Shown one piece after another: positions 54,696 through 62,782 of a stretch of 64,000 nt of DNA. Every line of letters starts with the position of its first letter. Positions within the stretch are counted from its first letter, which is position 1. The translations under genes and the position numbers were made by a program. The stretch covers positions 27,142 to 91,141 of the forward strand of contig NZ_JASBTN010000038.1 in NCBI RefSeq assembly GCF_030148435.1, in the 5' to 3' direction. The DNA is from Aliiroseovarius sp. (GTDB lineage: Bacteria; Pseudomonadota; Alphaproteobacteria; Rhodobacterales; Rhodobacteraceae). The notes beneath the pieces are model-generated. The model did not search any database. It had not been told where the DNA came from and saw only the letters and a list, made by a program, of their open reading frames with translations.

Positions 54696-55484
54696 TCAGG
54701 CGACCTGGGCGCGCAGCGCGTCCAGCTCGGCGACGGCCTCGGCGCGGGAATGCAGCGGGCGGATGGCGACAACCTGGTCGCTTTCCAGCGCGGCAGCACC
54801 GTAGCGCACCTGGCCCAGGCTGAAGCCCAGCCGCAGCCGCTTGGCGGCGCGCGATTGGCTGAGCCAGGCGGTCTGCTCGACGCTGAGCCCTTGGGTATTG
54901 ATCAGGAAGAACCACTTGCGGCCGGTTTCGGCCAGCAATTCGGCAATCGTGTCGTAGACCACGTTCACGTCACCCGAATGACGCAGGCTCAGGCCGGACA
55001 GGTCGATCTCGGCCACCCGGGCGGCGTCGTCCAGCCGCAGGCGCGCGGCGATCTGCGCAGGCGCGTATTGCGGTGTGCGGTCGAGTTTCGGCAGCCGCAC
55101 GGACGGCAGTTCGGCAATGCGGGCAAGCGCCGCGTCGCGGTCGGCAAAGAGGTTCGGGTTGAACGCTTCGGTTCCCGCCGTGCGGGCCAGTTCGTCGCGG
55201 GTCATGTCGCTGTCGTCCAGCTTGACCGTGCCCATCGAGAATTTCTTGGTCAGCGCCTTGCCCCGACGGCTCTGCGTCACCCAGGCAAAACTGTCCACGC
55301 GCAGGCCTGTCACGTTCAGAAGCACGAACCACTTGTCCCACGCGCTGGCCTCAAGTTGGGCCTCGATCTGATCGTAGAGCGCGTCCACCTCGGCGCCCGA
55401 CCCCAGGAACAGGTTCGAGAAATCCAGCTCCACCGTTTCGGTGGCCTCATCAAAGCGAATGCGGTTGGCCATATCGATCATCAT
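54696..55484 (-). CDS. Protein with two tandem STAS-like units, unknown function
   Basis: 262 residues from ATG 55484 with AAGGGA upstream. Two halves align along their length: VELDFSNLFLGSGAEVDALY with AEIDLSGLSLRHSGDVNVVY; KWFVLLNVTGLRVDSFAWVT with KWFFLINTQGLSVEQTAWLS; then QSRRGKALTKKFSMG with QSRAAKRLRLGFSLG. Each unit alternates strands and helices like a STAS or SpoIIAA fold, but the phospho-acceptor Ser motif is absent. A joining region of about 50 residues is polar. It lies between the transporter and a PaaK-like ligase on the opposite strand. I recognise no named family. Confidence 0.72.
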   Translation of the reverse strand: MMIDMANRIRFDEATETVELDFSNLFLGSGAEVDALYDQIEAQLEASAWDKWFVLLNVTGLRVDSFAWVTQSRRGKALTKKFSMGTVKLDDSDMTRDELARTAGTEAFNPNLFADRDAALARIAELPSVRLPKLDRTPQYAPAQIAARLRLDDAARVAEIDLSGLSLRHSGDVNVVYDTIAELLAETGRKWFFLINTQGLSVEQTAWLSQSRAAKRLRLGFSLGQVRYGAAALESDQVVAIRPLHSRAEAVAELDALRAQVA

Positions 55485-55614
55485 CGCGTGGTCCCTTCTG
55501 CCTTGGCGCAGAACATAACCCACACCTACCCCAGTACACAATTGCATGCGGTGCATGGCCGGGTTTCGCCCGCCGAAACGCTCCGCAGCCGCCCCAGCAG
55601 GAAGGGTCCTTGTC

Positions 55615-56832
55615 ATGTCTGAGTATTTCGACGCTCTGGAAACCCGCACGGCCGATGAACGCGCCGCAGCCCTGGCCAGCGCCCTGCCCGAGCAGATCGC
55701 CCGTGCCAGGGGGCTGCCGGGCTATGGCTCGCTGGCCGACGTCGATCCGTCAACCGTGACAGATGCCGGGGCGCTTTCCGCCCTGCCGGTGCTGCGCAAG
55801 TCCGAGATCGGCAGGAGCCAGGCCGCGTCCGGCCCGCTGGGCGGGTTCGCCGCTCTGCCGACGCATGAATTCGCCCATATCTTCCAGTCCCCGGGACCGA
55901 TCTATGAGCCGGGTGGGGAGGGGCATGACTGGTGGCGCATGGGGCGGTTCCTGAAGGCCTGTGGTGTCGGCAAAGGCGACATCGTGCAGAACTGTTTCGG
56001 ATATCACCTGACGCCGGCCGGCATGATCTTTGAAAACGGGGCCCGCGCAGTCGGGGCCGCGGTGGTGCCCGCCGGTGTGGGGCAGACCGAACTGCAGGTG
56101 CGCGCCGCCGCCGATATCGGCACCACGGCCTACGCCGGCACCCCGGATTACCTGAAGGTGATCCTGGACCGCGCCGATGCGGAAGGGGTAAAGCTGAAAA
56201 TCACCAAGGCGGCCGTGGGCGGTGGGGCTCTGTTCCCCTCGCTGCGCCAGGAATATGCCGATCGCGGCATTACCTGCCTGCAAAGCTATGCCACCGCCGA
56301 CCTGGGCAATATCGCCTATGAGAGCCCGGCGATGGAGGGCATGATCGTGGACGAGGGCGTGATTGTCGAGATCGTGCGCCCCGGCACTGGCGACCCGGTT
56401 GCGCCCGGCGAGGTGGGCGAGGTCGTTGTGACCACGCTGAACCCCGACTACCCGCTGATCCGCTTTGCCACCGGCGACCTGTCCGCCGTGATGGCTGGAA
56501 CTAGCCCCTGTGGCCGCACCAACATGCGCATCAAGGGCTGGATGGGCCGTGCCGACCAGACCACCAAGATCAAGGGCATGTTCGTGCGCCCCGAACAGGT
56601 CGCGGCCTTCGTCGCCAAACATGCCGACGTCACCAAGGCCCGCGTCATCGCTGCCCGCGAAGGGGAAAGCGATGTGATGCGGGTGCAGATCGAGACCGAC
56701 AAGACCGATGCCGCCGCCTATCAGGGGTCGATCATCGAGAGCCTGAAACTGAAGGGCAAGGTCGAGCTGGTGGCGCCCGGTTCGCTGCCCAATGACGGCA
56801 AGGTCATCGAGGACACGCGCAGCTACGACTGA
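55615..56832 (+). CDS. Phenylacetate-CoA ligase family protein (PaaK-like)
   Basis: 405 residues from ATG 55615 with AGGAAGGG upstream. It is an adenylate-forming ligase of the PaaK type: SPGPIYEPGGEGHDWWRMGR, GIGTTAYAGTPDYLK-like acid-binding region, then LIRFATGDLSAVM and KGWMGRADQTTKIKGMFV with the C-terminal lid GSLPNDGKVIED carrying the catalytic Lys. It should convert an aromatic or related acid to its CoA ester. No other paa genes are present. With the acyl-CoA ligase upstream this makes two ligases around one transporter. Confidence 0.88.
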   Translation: MSEYFDALETRTADERAAALASALPEQIARARGLPGYGSLADVDPSTVTDAGALSALPVLRKSEIGRSQAASGPLGGFAALPTHEFAHIFQSPGPIYEPGGEGHDWWRMGRFLKACGVGKGDIVQNCFGYHLTPAGMIFENGARAVGAAVVPAGVGQTELQVRAAADIGTTAYAGTPDYLKVILDRADAEGVKLKITKAAVGGGALFPSLRQEYADRGITCLQSYATADLGNIAYESPAMEGMIVDEGVIVEIVRPGTGDPVAPGEVGEVVVTTLNPDYPLIRFATGDLSAVMAGTSPCGRTNMRIKGWMGRADQTTKIKGMFVRPEQVAAFVAKHADVTKARVIAAREGESDVMRVQIETDKTDAAAYQGSIIESLKLKGKVELVAPGSLPNDGKVIEDTRSYD

Positions 56833-57041
56833 CGCGACCGCAAACGCGCGGCCAATTTGCCTTGCGGACGCGCGTGGGGGTTTCCTCCCCGGAAAGGCCC
56901 TGTGGCTTGGCGCTGCGGGGTCTTTCTCGTGGAGGCCGTTGGAAGGGCGATGATCCACCGGGAAAGCCCGTTCCATGCCTTCTTGAACGCCGGCATCGGG
57001 CTCCAGCGCAAGTTGCCGCAGTTTCGAACGGCGCAACAGAA

Positions 57042-57076
57042 AAGACCCGCCGGGTATCCCCGACGGGCCTTTTTTC
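57042..57076. terminator. Bidirectional terminator between PaaK-like gene and rpmJ
   Basis: ACCCGCCGGG and CCCGACGGG pair around TATC with one mismatch on the plus strand and a G-U pair on the minus strand. TTTTTT follows on the plus strand, and TTTTCTG on the minus strand, so it can end both the PaaK-like and the tRNA-rpmJ transcripts. Confidence 0.82.
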
Positions 57077-57092
57077 TAAAAGCTCGGCCTTC

Positions 57093-57218
57093 TTAACCCT
57101 GGCGGGCCTTGAAGCGGCGCTGCGTCTTGTTGATCACGTAGACGCGGCCCTTGCGGCGAACCACGCGGCAGTCGCGATGCCGGTTCTTCAGCGAGCGGAG
57201 CGAGTTGCGGACTTTCAT
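57093..57218 (-). CDS. rpmJ: 50S ribosomal protein L36, zinc-independent type
   Basis: 41 residues, [20 protein letters not shown] to FKARQG. It has one Cys rather than the CxxC...CxxxxH zinc site of the usual 37-residue L36, so it is the longer zinc-free (YkgO-like) form common in alphaproteobacteria. AAGGAG lies nine bases before ATG 57218. It lies 68 bases downstream of the tRNA-Val gene on the same strand. Confidence 0.93.
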   Translation of the reverse strand: MKVRNSLRSLKNRHRDCRVVRRKGRVYVINKTQRRFKARQG

Positions 57219-57286
57219 GTGCCCTTCTCCTTATTCCCGGCGCGCATGCGCCTAGTTGCCGTTTGCCGGATCGCTCCGGCGGTTCA

Positions 57287-57361
57287 TGGTGGGCGATACT
57301 GGGATCGAACCAGTGACCCCTTCGATGTCAACGAAGTGCTCTACCGCTGAGCTAATCGCCC
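57287..57361 (-). tRNA. tRNA-Val (anticodon GAC)
   Basis: On the minus strand the gene begins GGGCGATTAGCTCAGCGG, with the D-arm AGCTC...GAGC, anticodon stem CTTCG/CGAAG around TTGACAT (anticodon GAC, reading GTC and GTT), T-arm ending GGTTCGATCCC and acceptor ATCGCCC with discriminator A. The CCA end is encoded. All cloverleaf stems close. Confidence 0.97.
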
Positions 57362-57438
57362 GGAAATTCTAACTGAACCCGGTATGCGGCCCGGGCCCAA
57401 ACAACGCGACGCGGGAATGACCCGCGCCGGTTTGAGGG

Positions 57439-57467
57439 TCTATAAAAGGAGTCGGCGCCGGGTTCAA
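57439..57467 (-). promoter_or_regulatory. Promoter of tRNA-Val (and possibly rpmJ)
   Basis: On the minus strand TTGAAC and TATAGA are 17 bases apart. Transcription would start near 57432, giving a 5' extension of about 70 bases before the tRNA. Confidence 0.7.
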
Positions 57468-57518
57468 GGGCTTTTGATGCAGGAATTTTTGCTTTTATAT
57501 GGGGGCGAAGGAAGATGC

Positions 57519-58382
57519 ATGCCGAATACCGCCTTTACCCTGACGATGCCCTCCACCCGGACCACCGGCGTGGTCTTTGCCTCACCCCACAGCGGGCGGG
57601 GATATGCGCGCAGTTTCCTCAAGGCGTCCATACTTGATTCGCATACGATTCGCAGCTCGGAAGACGCTTTCGTGGACCAGCTTTTGGCGGCGGCCCCGGA
57701 CCATGGGGCGCCCTTGCTGGCCGCGAAGGCGCCGCGCGCCTATGTCGATCTGAACCGCGGGGCCGAGGAATTGGATCCCGCGCTGATTCGCGGGGTGGCG
57801 AAGCGGCCCGGACATAATCCGCGCGTCGCCTCGGGTCTGGGGGTGATCCCCCGTGTCGTGGCCGGCGGCCGTGCGATTTATCGCGGCAAGATGACCCTGG
57901 GCGACGCGCAGGCCCGGCTGACCGAGGTCTGGCACCCCTATCATGATCGCCTGTCCAGGCTGCTTGAGGAAAGCCGCCGTCTGTTCGGGCACGCAATTCT
58001 GTTCGATTGCCATTCGATGCCGCATGAGGCGATCGAGAGCCTTACCCGTCGGGGCAGACGCCGGCCGGAGATCGTGCTGGGCGACCGGTTTGGCGCCTCC
58101 GCCGCGCCCGGCATCGTCGATCGGGTCGAAGCAGCCTTCGTCGCGGCCGGATTCGTGGTCGCGCGCAACGCGCCCTTTGCCGGGGCCTACATGGCCCAGC
58201 ACTATGGCCGGCCGGCGCGGGGTCAGCATGTGGTGCAGATCGAGATTGACCGCGCCCTTTACATGAACGAGCGTTTTATTCGCCCGAACGGCAATTTCTC
58301 GAACTTGCGCGGACAGATGACGGAAATCATGGCGGAGCTGGCCGCTCTGGGCCGCCCGGATTTGCCGCTGGCCGCCGAATAG
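57519..58382 (+). CDS. N-formylglutamate amidohydrolase
   Basis: 287 residues from ATG 57519, where GAAGGAAG gives a good ribosome site; ATG 57477 would add 14 residues and has AAGGG. It belongs to the FGase/HutG-like family of zinc amidohydrolases that release formate or glutamate from N-formylglutamate. Motifs are VFASPHSGRGYARSF with the first metal ligands, SSEDAFVDQL, and ILFDCHSMPHEAIE, then PFAGAYMAQHYGRP. No hut operon is nearby, so it may act in a salvage or different role. Confidence 0.88.
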   Translation: MPNTAFTLTMPSTRTTGVVFASPHSGRGYARSFLKASILDSHTIRSSEDAFVDQLLAAAPDHGAPLLAAKAPRAYVDLNRGAEELDPALIRGVAKRPGHNPRVASGLGVIPRVVAGGRAIYRGKMTLGDAQARLTEVWHPYHDRLSRLLEESRRLFGHAILFDCHSMPHEAIESLTRRGRRRPEIVLGDRFGASAAPGIVDRVEAAFVAAGFVVARNAPFAGAYMAQHYGRPARGQHVVQIEIDRALYMNERFIRPNGNFSNLRGQMTEIMAELAALGRPDLPLAAE

Positions 58383-58388
58383 AAACGC

Positions 58389-59642
58389 TTAGCGGATCGC
58401 GCGTCCCTTCAGGATCGCCCCATCCCCAAACCGCGCGCGGATCGAGTCCGTGGCTTTCTCTGCCGCCCGCCGTTTTGTCGCCTGGGGGTCCAGAAGGTCG
58501 CCAGCGCTGTCCGCGCCTTCTGCCGGGCCAAGGTCGCTGATGCCCACACCGATCAGGCGGAAAGGGCCTTCGTCCGCCACGGTGGCAAAAAGCGCGCGCG
58601 CGGTGCGATAGATGCGGTCGGCGCTTTGCGTCAGGTCCGGCTGGCTGACCCGGCGGCTGAGCGCCGAGTGATTTGCCCGTTTCAGCTTCACCGTCACCAC
58701 CCGTCCGGCCGAGCCCTTGGCCTTGGCCCGGTCGGCGACCTTTTCAGACAGCCGCCACAGGTGGCCGTCCAGAATGTCCGGGTCGGCGGTGTCCTCGAAA
58801 AAGGTCGTTTCGTTCGAGATCGACTTCATCGGAGCATGGGCAGATACCCGGCGGCTGTCCTCGCCACGCGCCAGGTGCCACAGCCGATCCCCCATCGAGC
58901 CGAACCGGTCGTGCAGGTCGCGTTTCTCCCACCGCAGGAGATCGGTAAAGGTGCGAATGCCCGCCTTGTCCAGGGACGCCTGCGCCGCCGGACCCACACC
59001 CCAGATCAGCCGCACCGGCTTGTCGCGCAGGAACGCGGCCGTTTCGGCCTTGCCGATGATCGAAAATCCGCGCGGCTTGTCGAGATCCGAGGCGATCTTG
59101 GCCAGGAACTTGTTGTGGGACAGGCCGATGGAGCCGGACAGGCCCAACTCGTCCTCCATGCGTTTCACCAGCCGGGCCAGCATCACGGCGGGCGGGTGGC
59201 CGTGCAGCCTTTCAGTCCCGGTCATGTCCAGAAACGCCTCGTCCAGCGACAGGGGCTCGATCGCCGGGGTCAGCTCGTCCATCAGCGCGCGGATCTGTTT
59301 CGACACGGCGGCGTAGTGGCTGCCGCGCGGTTTGATCACCACCGCGTCGGGGCAGAGCTTCAGCGCCTGAAACATCGGCATGGCCGAACGCACCCCGCGA
59401 ATGCGCGCCACGTAGCAGGCGGTCGAGACCACGCCGCGCTTGCCGCCGCCGATGATCACCGGCTTGTCCATCAGCTCGGGATTGTCGCGTTTTTCCACGC
59501 TGGCATAGAAAGCGTCGCAATCCATGTGCGCGACCTTCAGGGTGAACAGCTCGGGATGGGACAGCACGCGCGGGGACCGGCAGGACGGGCAACGCCGTCC
59601 GGCCTCGAAAGTGGTCAAACAGTCTCGACACAGTGCGGGCAT
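58389..59642 (-). CDS. dinB: DNA polymerase IV with N-terminal zinc ribbon
   Basis: 417 residues from ATG 59642. A Y-family polymerase with the catalytic motifs VAHMDCDAFYASVEKRD and PLSLDEAFLDMTG, the helix-hairpin-helix IWGVGPAAQASLDKAG, and a C-terminal little-finger domain. Before it, residues 1-35 hold two CxxC pairs (Cys5, Cys8, Cys18, Cys21) that should bind zinc. No beta-clamp-binding motif is clear at the C-terminus, and I saw no GTTC-N7-GTTC LexA box just upstream. Confidence 0.93.
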   Translation of the reverse strand: MPALCRDCLTTFEAGRRCPSCRSPRVLSHPELFTLKVAHMDCDAFYASVEKRDNPELMDKPVIIGGGKRGVVSTACYVARIRGVRSAMPMFQALKLCPDAVVIKPRGSHYAAVSKQIRALMDELTPAIEPLSLDEAFLDMTGTERLHGHPPAVMLARLVKRMEDELGLSGSIGLSHNKFLAKIASDLDKPRGFSIIGKAETAAFLRDKPVRLIWGVGPAAQASLDKAGIRTFTDLLRWEKRDLHDRFGSMGDRLWHLARGEDSRRVSAHAPMKSISNETTFFEDTADPDILDGHLWRLSEKVADRAKAKGSAGRVVTVKLKRANHSALSRRVSQPDLTQSADRIYRTARALFATVADEGPFRLIGVGISDLGPAEGADSAGDLLDPQATKRRAAEKATDSIRARFGDGAILKGRAIR

Positions 59643-59778
59643 GGGCACAGAATAGGGGATGCAGAGCAGGTGCACAAACAGTAGCATGCTGCCAGGTGAG
59701 AGGGCGCAACCGCTTGAAAACACGACGGATGGCGTCCATCTTGAAGTAATTGAAACCCACATTCAGGCAGGAGTTGTC

Positions 59779-60675
59779 ATGCGGGAAGAGGATATTGTCG
59801 GGCTGGTGGGCAGCGCAAGCGTCGTGCCGCTGCTCTTGGGCCTATTCATAATCATCAGCGTGTTTCTGGCCGTGCGCATCGTGCCGCAGAGCCAGAAATT
59901 CGTGGTCGAACGCTTTGGCCGGCTGCAATCGGTGCTGGGCCCGGGCATCAACTTCATTGTGCCCTTTCTGGATCGGGTGCGTCACCGGGTGTCGATCCTG
60001 GAGCGCCAACTGCCCACCGCCAGTCAGGACGCGATCACCAAGGACAACGTTCTGGTGCAGGTCGAAACCTCGGTTTTCTACCGTATTCTTGAGCCGGAAA
60101 AGACCGTCTATCGCATCCGTGACGTCGATGCGGCGATTGCCACCACGGTGGCGGGCATCGTGCGGGCCGGGATTGGCGAGATGGACCTCGATGAAGTGCA
60201 GTCGAACCGCCAGCAGCTGATCGAACGCATCAAGATGCAGGTTGCGGATGCCGTGGACGACTGGGGCATCGAAGTGACCCGGGCCGAGATTCTGGACGTG
60301 AACCTGGATGCCGCCACCCGCGAGGCGATGTTGCAGCAGCTCAATGCCGAACGTGCCCGCCGCGCCCAGGTGACTGAGGCCGAAGGGCAGCGTCGCGCGG
60401 TCGAACTGGCGGCGGATGCCGAGCTCTACGCGGCCCAGAAAGAGGCCGAGGCCCGCCGCATCACCGCAGATGCCGAGGCCTACGCGACCGAGGTCGTCGC
60501 CAAGGCGATCAAGGCAAACGGCATCGAGGCCGCGCAATATCAGGTGGCCCTGAAACAGGTCGAGGCACTGACAGCGGTCGGTGCGGGCGAAGGCAAGCAG
60601 ACCGTGATCCTGCCCGCCAACGCGCTGGATGCCTTCGGGGATGCCTTCAAACTGCTGAAAGGAGTCCCGAAATGA
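59779..60675 (+). CDS. SPFH domain protein (stomatin/prohibitin family, QmcA-like)
   Basis: 298 residues from ATG 59779 with GGAG seven bases upstream. One N-terminal membrane segment (VVPLLLGLFIIISVFLAVRI) precedes an SPFH domain (FVVERFGRLQSVLGPGINFI; QVETSVFYRILEPEKTVYRI) and a coiled coil of Ala/Glu repeats (TEAEGQRRAVELAADAELYA). Such proteins make membrane rings or microdomains. The NfeD-type gene overlaps its stop, the usual pair. Confidence 0.92.
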   Translation: MREEDIVGLVGSASVVPLLLGLFIIISVFLAVRIVPQSQKFVVERFGRLQSVLGPGINFIVPFLDRVRHRVSILERQLPTASQDAITKDNVLVQVETSVFYRILEPEKTVYRIRDVDAAIATTVAGIVRAGIGEMDLDEVQSNRQQLIERIKMQVADAVDDWGIEVTRAEILDVNLDAATREAMLQQLNAERARRAQVTEAEGQRRAVELAADAELYAAQKEAEARRITADAEAYATEVVAKAIKANGIEAAQYQVALKQVEALTAVGAGEGKQTVILPANALDAFGDAFKLLKGVPK

Positions 60676-60941
60676 TCTGGGACATCTGGTGGGTCTGGGT
60701 CGCCGTCGGCCTGGTCCTGGCCATCCTGGAAATCTTTGCCCCGGGCTTCGTCTATCTGGGTTTTGCGATCGGGGCGGCTCTGGTCGGTGGGCTGATCGCC
60801 TTGGGGCTCGGCCTGTCGCTGCCCTGGCTTCTGGTTGTTTTCGGACTGGTCTCGCTGTTCTCGTGGATCGTGCTGCGCCGCGCTTTTGGCGTGCGCAAGG
60901 GTCAGAAAAAGACCTGGGACACGGATATCAACGAGAACTGA
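60672..60941 (+). CDS. NfeD family membrane protein
   Basis: 89 residues in an ATGA overlap with the SPFH gene. Two or three hydrophobic segments (WWVWVAVGLVLAILEIFAPG; LGFAIGAALVGGLIALGLGL) and no serine-protease domain, so it is the short NfeD form that binds SPFH proteins. The C-terminal OB-fold is very short or missing (FGVRKGQKKTWDTDINEN). It ends six bases before the convergent membrane gene. Confidence 0.88.
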   Translation: MIWDIWWVWVAVGLVLAILEIFAPGFVYLGFAIGAALVGGLIALGLGLSLPWLLVVFGLVSLFSWIVLRRAFGVRKGQKKTWDTDINEN

Positions 60942-60947
60942 GGGGGC

Positions 60948-61703
60948 TCATCGCCCAGCTTGCGCTCCAAGCCGCGACAGCGCGGCCAGGGGCCGGTCGA
61001 GCGACTTGGACTTGACCAGCCAGGCCGTGGCAAAGGCCAGCACGGCCACGGTTTCCGCCCAGAAGATCAGGTTCACCCGCCCCGCGAAACTCTTGATGGC
61101 CGGGACCATCGCGACCAGTCCCAGAACGCCGATGGCCGCCAGCATCACAGCGCCGCAGGCGACATAGAGGATATTGTGTGACGTCCAGAGGATGCGATTG
61201 CCCGGCATCGGGCCCCGGTCCTTGCGGGTGAACTGAAAGATGCTCATCAGGGCAATTGCCACAAGGAACAGCGCGGCGGACCCGAAATGCAGCAGACCCG
61301 CGTGACATTCGAGCCCCACGGTGATCGGATCGGTGCAGAGGTTCGGCGTGGCCGGGTTGCGCACCGGGAACAGGGCGACGCCGAAAGCGCCCAGCCCGGC
61401 GGCCAGGGTCAACACGCGGTCAGAGAGCCATTCGCCCCTGGCCGGGTCGCGCGGATAACCCTTGTAGCTGGCCAGGAATACACCGATCGCGCAGAGGCAA
61501 CCCACCAGGAAGCCGTCCATATGGGTGTAGTAGAATTCGCTGATCGAGGGCTGCATCGCCCCGGCGGGCAGGGCGGCATAGACCAGCAACGCGGCCGGAA
61601 GAAGCACCCCCAGCCCCCCCAGCGCGCGGCGCACTTTCAGGTACTCCAACACCAGTTGATTGCGCCGTTTGGCGGTGTCGTGGTCCGGGGCAGGGTGGGT
61701 CAT
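60948..61703 (-). CDS. Hypothetical polytopic membrane protein
   Basis: 251 residues from ATG 61703 with GAGGAGA upstream. Six or so membrane segments, for example GGLGVLLPAALLVYAALPAG, FLVGCLCAIGVFLASYKGY, LLHFGSAALFLVAIALMSIF and ILYVACGAVMLAAIGVLGLV. Conserved-looking loop motifs are SISEFYYTHMDGFLVG and CHAGLLHFGSAALF. The layout resembles DUF998-like membrane proteins, but I would not assign it to that family. A single gene, convergent with nfeD. Confidence 0.72.
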   Translation of the reverse strand: MTHPAPDHDTAKRRNQLVLEYLKVRRALGGLGVLLPAALLVYAALPAGAMQPSISEFYYTHMDGFLVGCLCAIGVFLASYKGYPRDPARGEWLSDRVLTLAAGLGAFGVALFPVRNPATPNLCTDPITVGLECHAGLLHFGSAALFLVAIALMSIFQFTRKDRGPMPGNRILWTSHNILYVACGAVMLAAIGVLGLVAMVPAIKSFAGRVNLIFWAETVAVLAFATAWLVKSKSLDRPLAALSRLGAQAGR

Positions 61704-61809
61704 GCAATCTCTCCTCTTCAATGATGGGAGGATAGCACGGCGGCAGGGGTGTTGCGCCTACAGGCTGCGCAGCCTGAAACGCGTGTTTCGGAACCGGGAG
61801 GCTGGCGGG

Positions 61810-62514
61810 TCAGACCCCGGCCAACTCCGCCAGGATCGCCTGGGCAGCCGCCTTCGGGTCGGCGGCCCGGTTGATCGGGCGGCCCACGACGATGTGGTCG
61901 GCCCCGTCGCGGATCGCCTGCGCCGGAGTGGCCACGCGCTTCTGGTCGCCAAGCGCGGCACCGGCGGGACGTACGCCGGGGGTGACGATCAGCTTGCCGG
62001 CAGCTTCCGGCAGGGCGCGGATCAGCGCGGCCTCCTGCGGCGAGGCGATGACACCATCGGCGCCCGCCTCCATCGCGCGGGCGGCGCGTTCCAGCACAAG
62101 GTCCTGCACCTCGCCCGGTTTGATCAGCCCGGCGTCCAGATCCGAACGGTCCAGCGAGGTCAGAATGGTCACGGCGAGGATCTTCATGTCCTTGCCGCCC
62201 TTGCCCTCGGCGGCCGCGCGCACCACATGCGGGTCGCCATGCACGGTCAGGAAGTCCAGATCGAACTGCGACAGCCCCCGCACGGCCGCTTCGACGGTAT
62301 TGCCGATGTCGAACAGTTTCATGTCGAGGAATATCTTTTTGCCCAGCTCGCCCTTCAGCTCGTTGGCCAATGCCAGCCCGCCACCGGTCAGCATGCCCAG
62401 CCCGATCTTGTAGAAGCTCACGCTGTCGCCCAGTTTTTCGGCCAGTTGCAGACCTTCCAACGCGTTGGGCACGTCCAGGGCTACGATCAGGCGGTCATCG
62501 GCAGGGAAAGACAT
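61810..62514 (-). CDS. pyrF: Orotidine 5'-phosphate decarboxylase
   Basis: 234 residues from ATG 62514 with AAGGAG upstream. The TIM-barrel enzyme of the last step to UMP shows [20 protein letters not shown], the catalytic [11 protein letters not shown] with Lys and Asp, and [20 protein letters not shown] with the phosphate-binding Arg. It is a single gene divergent from clpB. Confidence 0.95.
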   Translation of the reverse strand: MSFPADDRLIVALDVPNALEGLQLAEKLGDSVSFYKIGLGMLTGGGLALANELKGELGKKIFLDMKLFDIGNTVEAAVRGLSQFDLDFLTVHGDPHVVRAAAEGKGGKDMKILAVTILTSLDRSDLDAGLIKPGEVQDLVLERAARAMEAGADGVIASPQEAALIRALPEAAGKLIVTPGVRPAGAALGDQKRVATPAQAIRDGADHIVVGRPINRAADPKAAAQAILAELAGV

Positions 62515-62678
62515 GGGGGGCTCCTTAACATACGGGCAGGTTGCGCGCATGTGGGGCAATCCCCCCGTAAAGGTCAAGCCATTCGCAGTCCGGCGGCCGG
62601 GATATCGCCCGCGATCGCCTCATCGACCGGCACACCTAGCGCATCTCGATCTTTGCGCACGCGCCTTCCGGATGCCCC

Positions 62679-62707
62679 CTTGCACGCGGCCGATTTCGCC
62701 CCCACAT
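62679..62707 (+). promoter_or_regulatory. Candidate RpoH (heat-shock) promoter of clpB
   Basis: CTTGCA (62679-62684), a 16-base spacer and CCCACAT (62701-62707) resemble the alphaproteobacterial sigma-32 pattern (CTTG then C-rich CCCCAT). It lies 75 bases before the clpB start, which fits a heat-shock gene. Confidence 0.5.
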
Positions 62708-62782
62708 TTCCTGCAAGGCCCACCATGGGATGTGCCGCCAAGCGGGCATTTCGATTTCGGGCGCTTATGGAAGGAGAGAGAC

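Noticed and set aside
57384..57518. Longer N-terminus for the N-formylglutamate amidohydrolase
   Set aside because: Translation from the first possible codon would run through the tRNA promoter and add a basic stretch not expected in the family. ATG 57519 has the better ribosome site, although 57477 remains possible.
59643..59790. LexA (SOS) box upstream of dinB
   Set aside because: No GTTC-N7-GTTC or CTGT-N8-ACAG pattern was found before the start; SOS control cannot be claimed.
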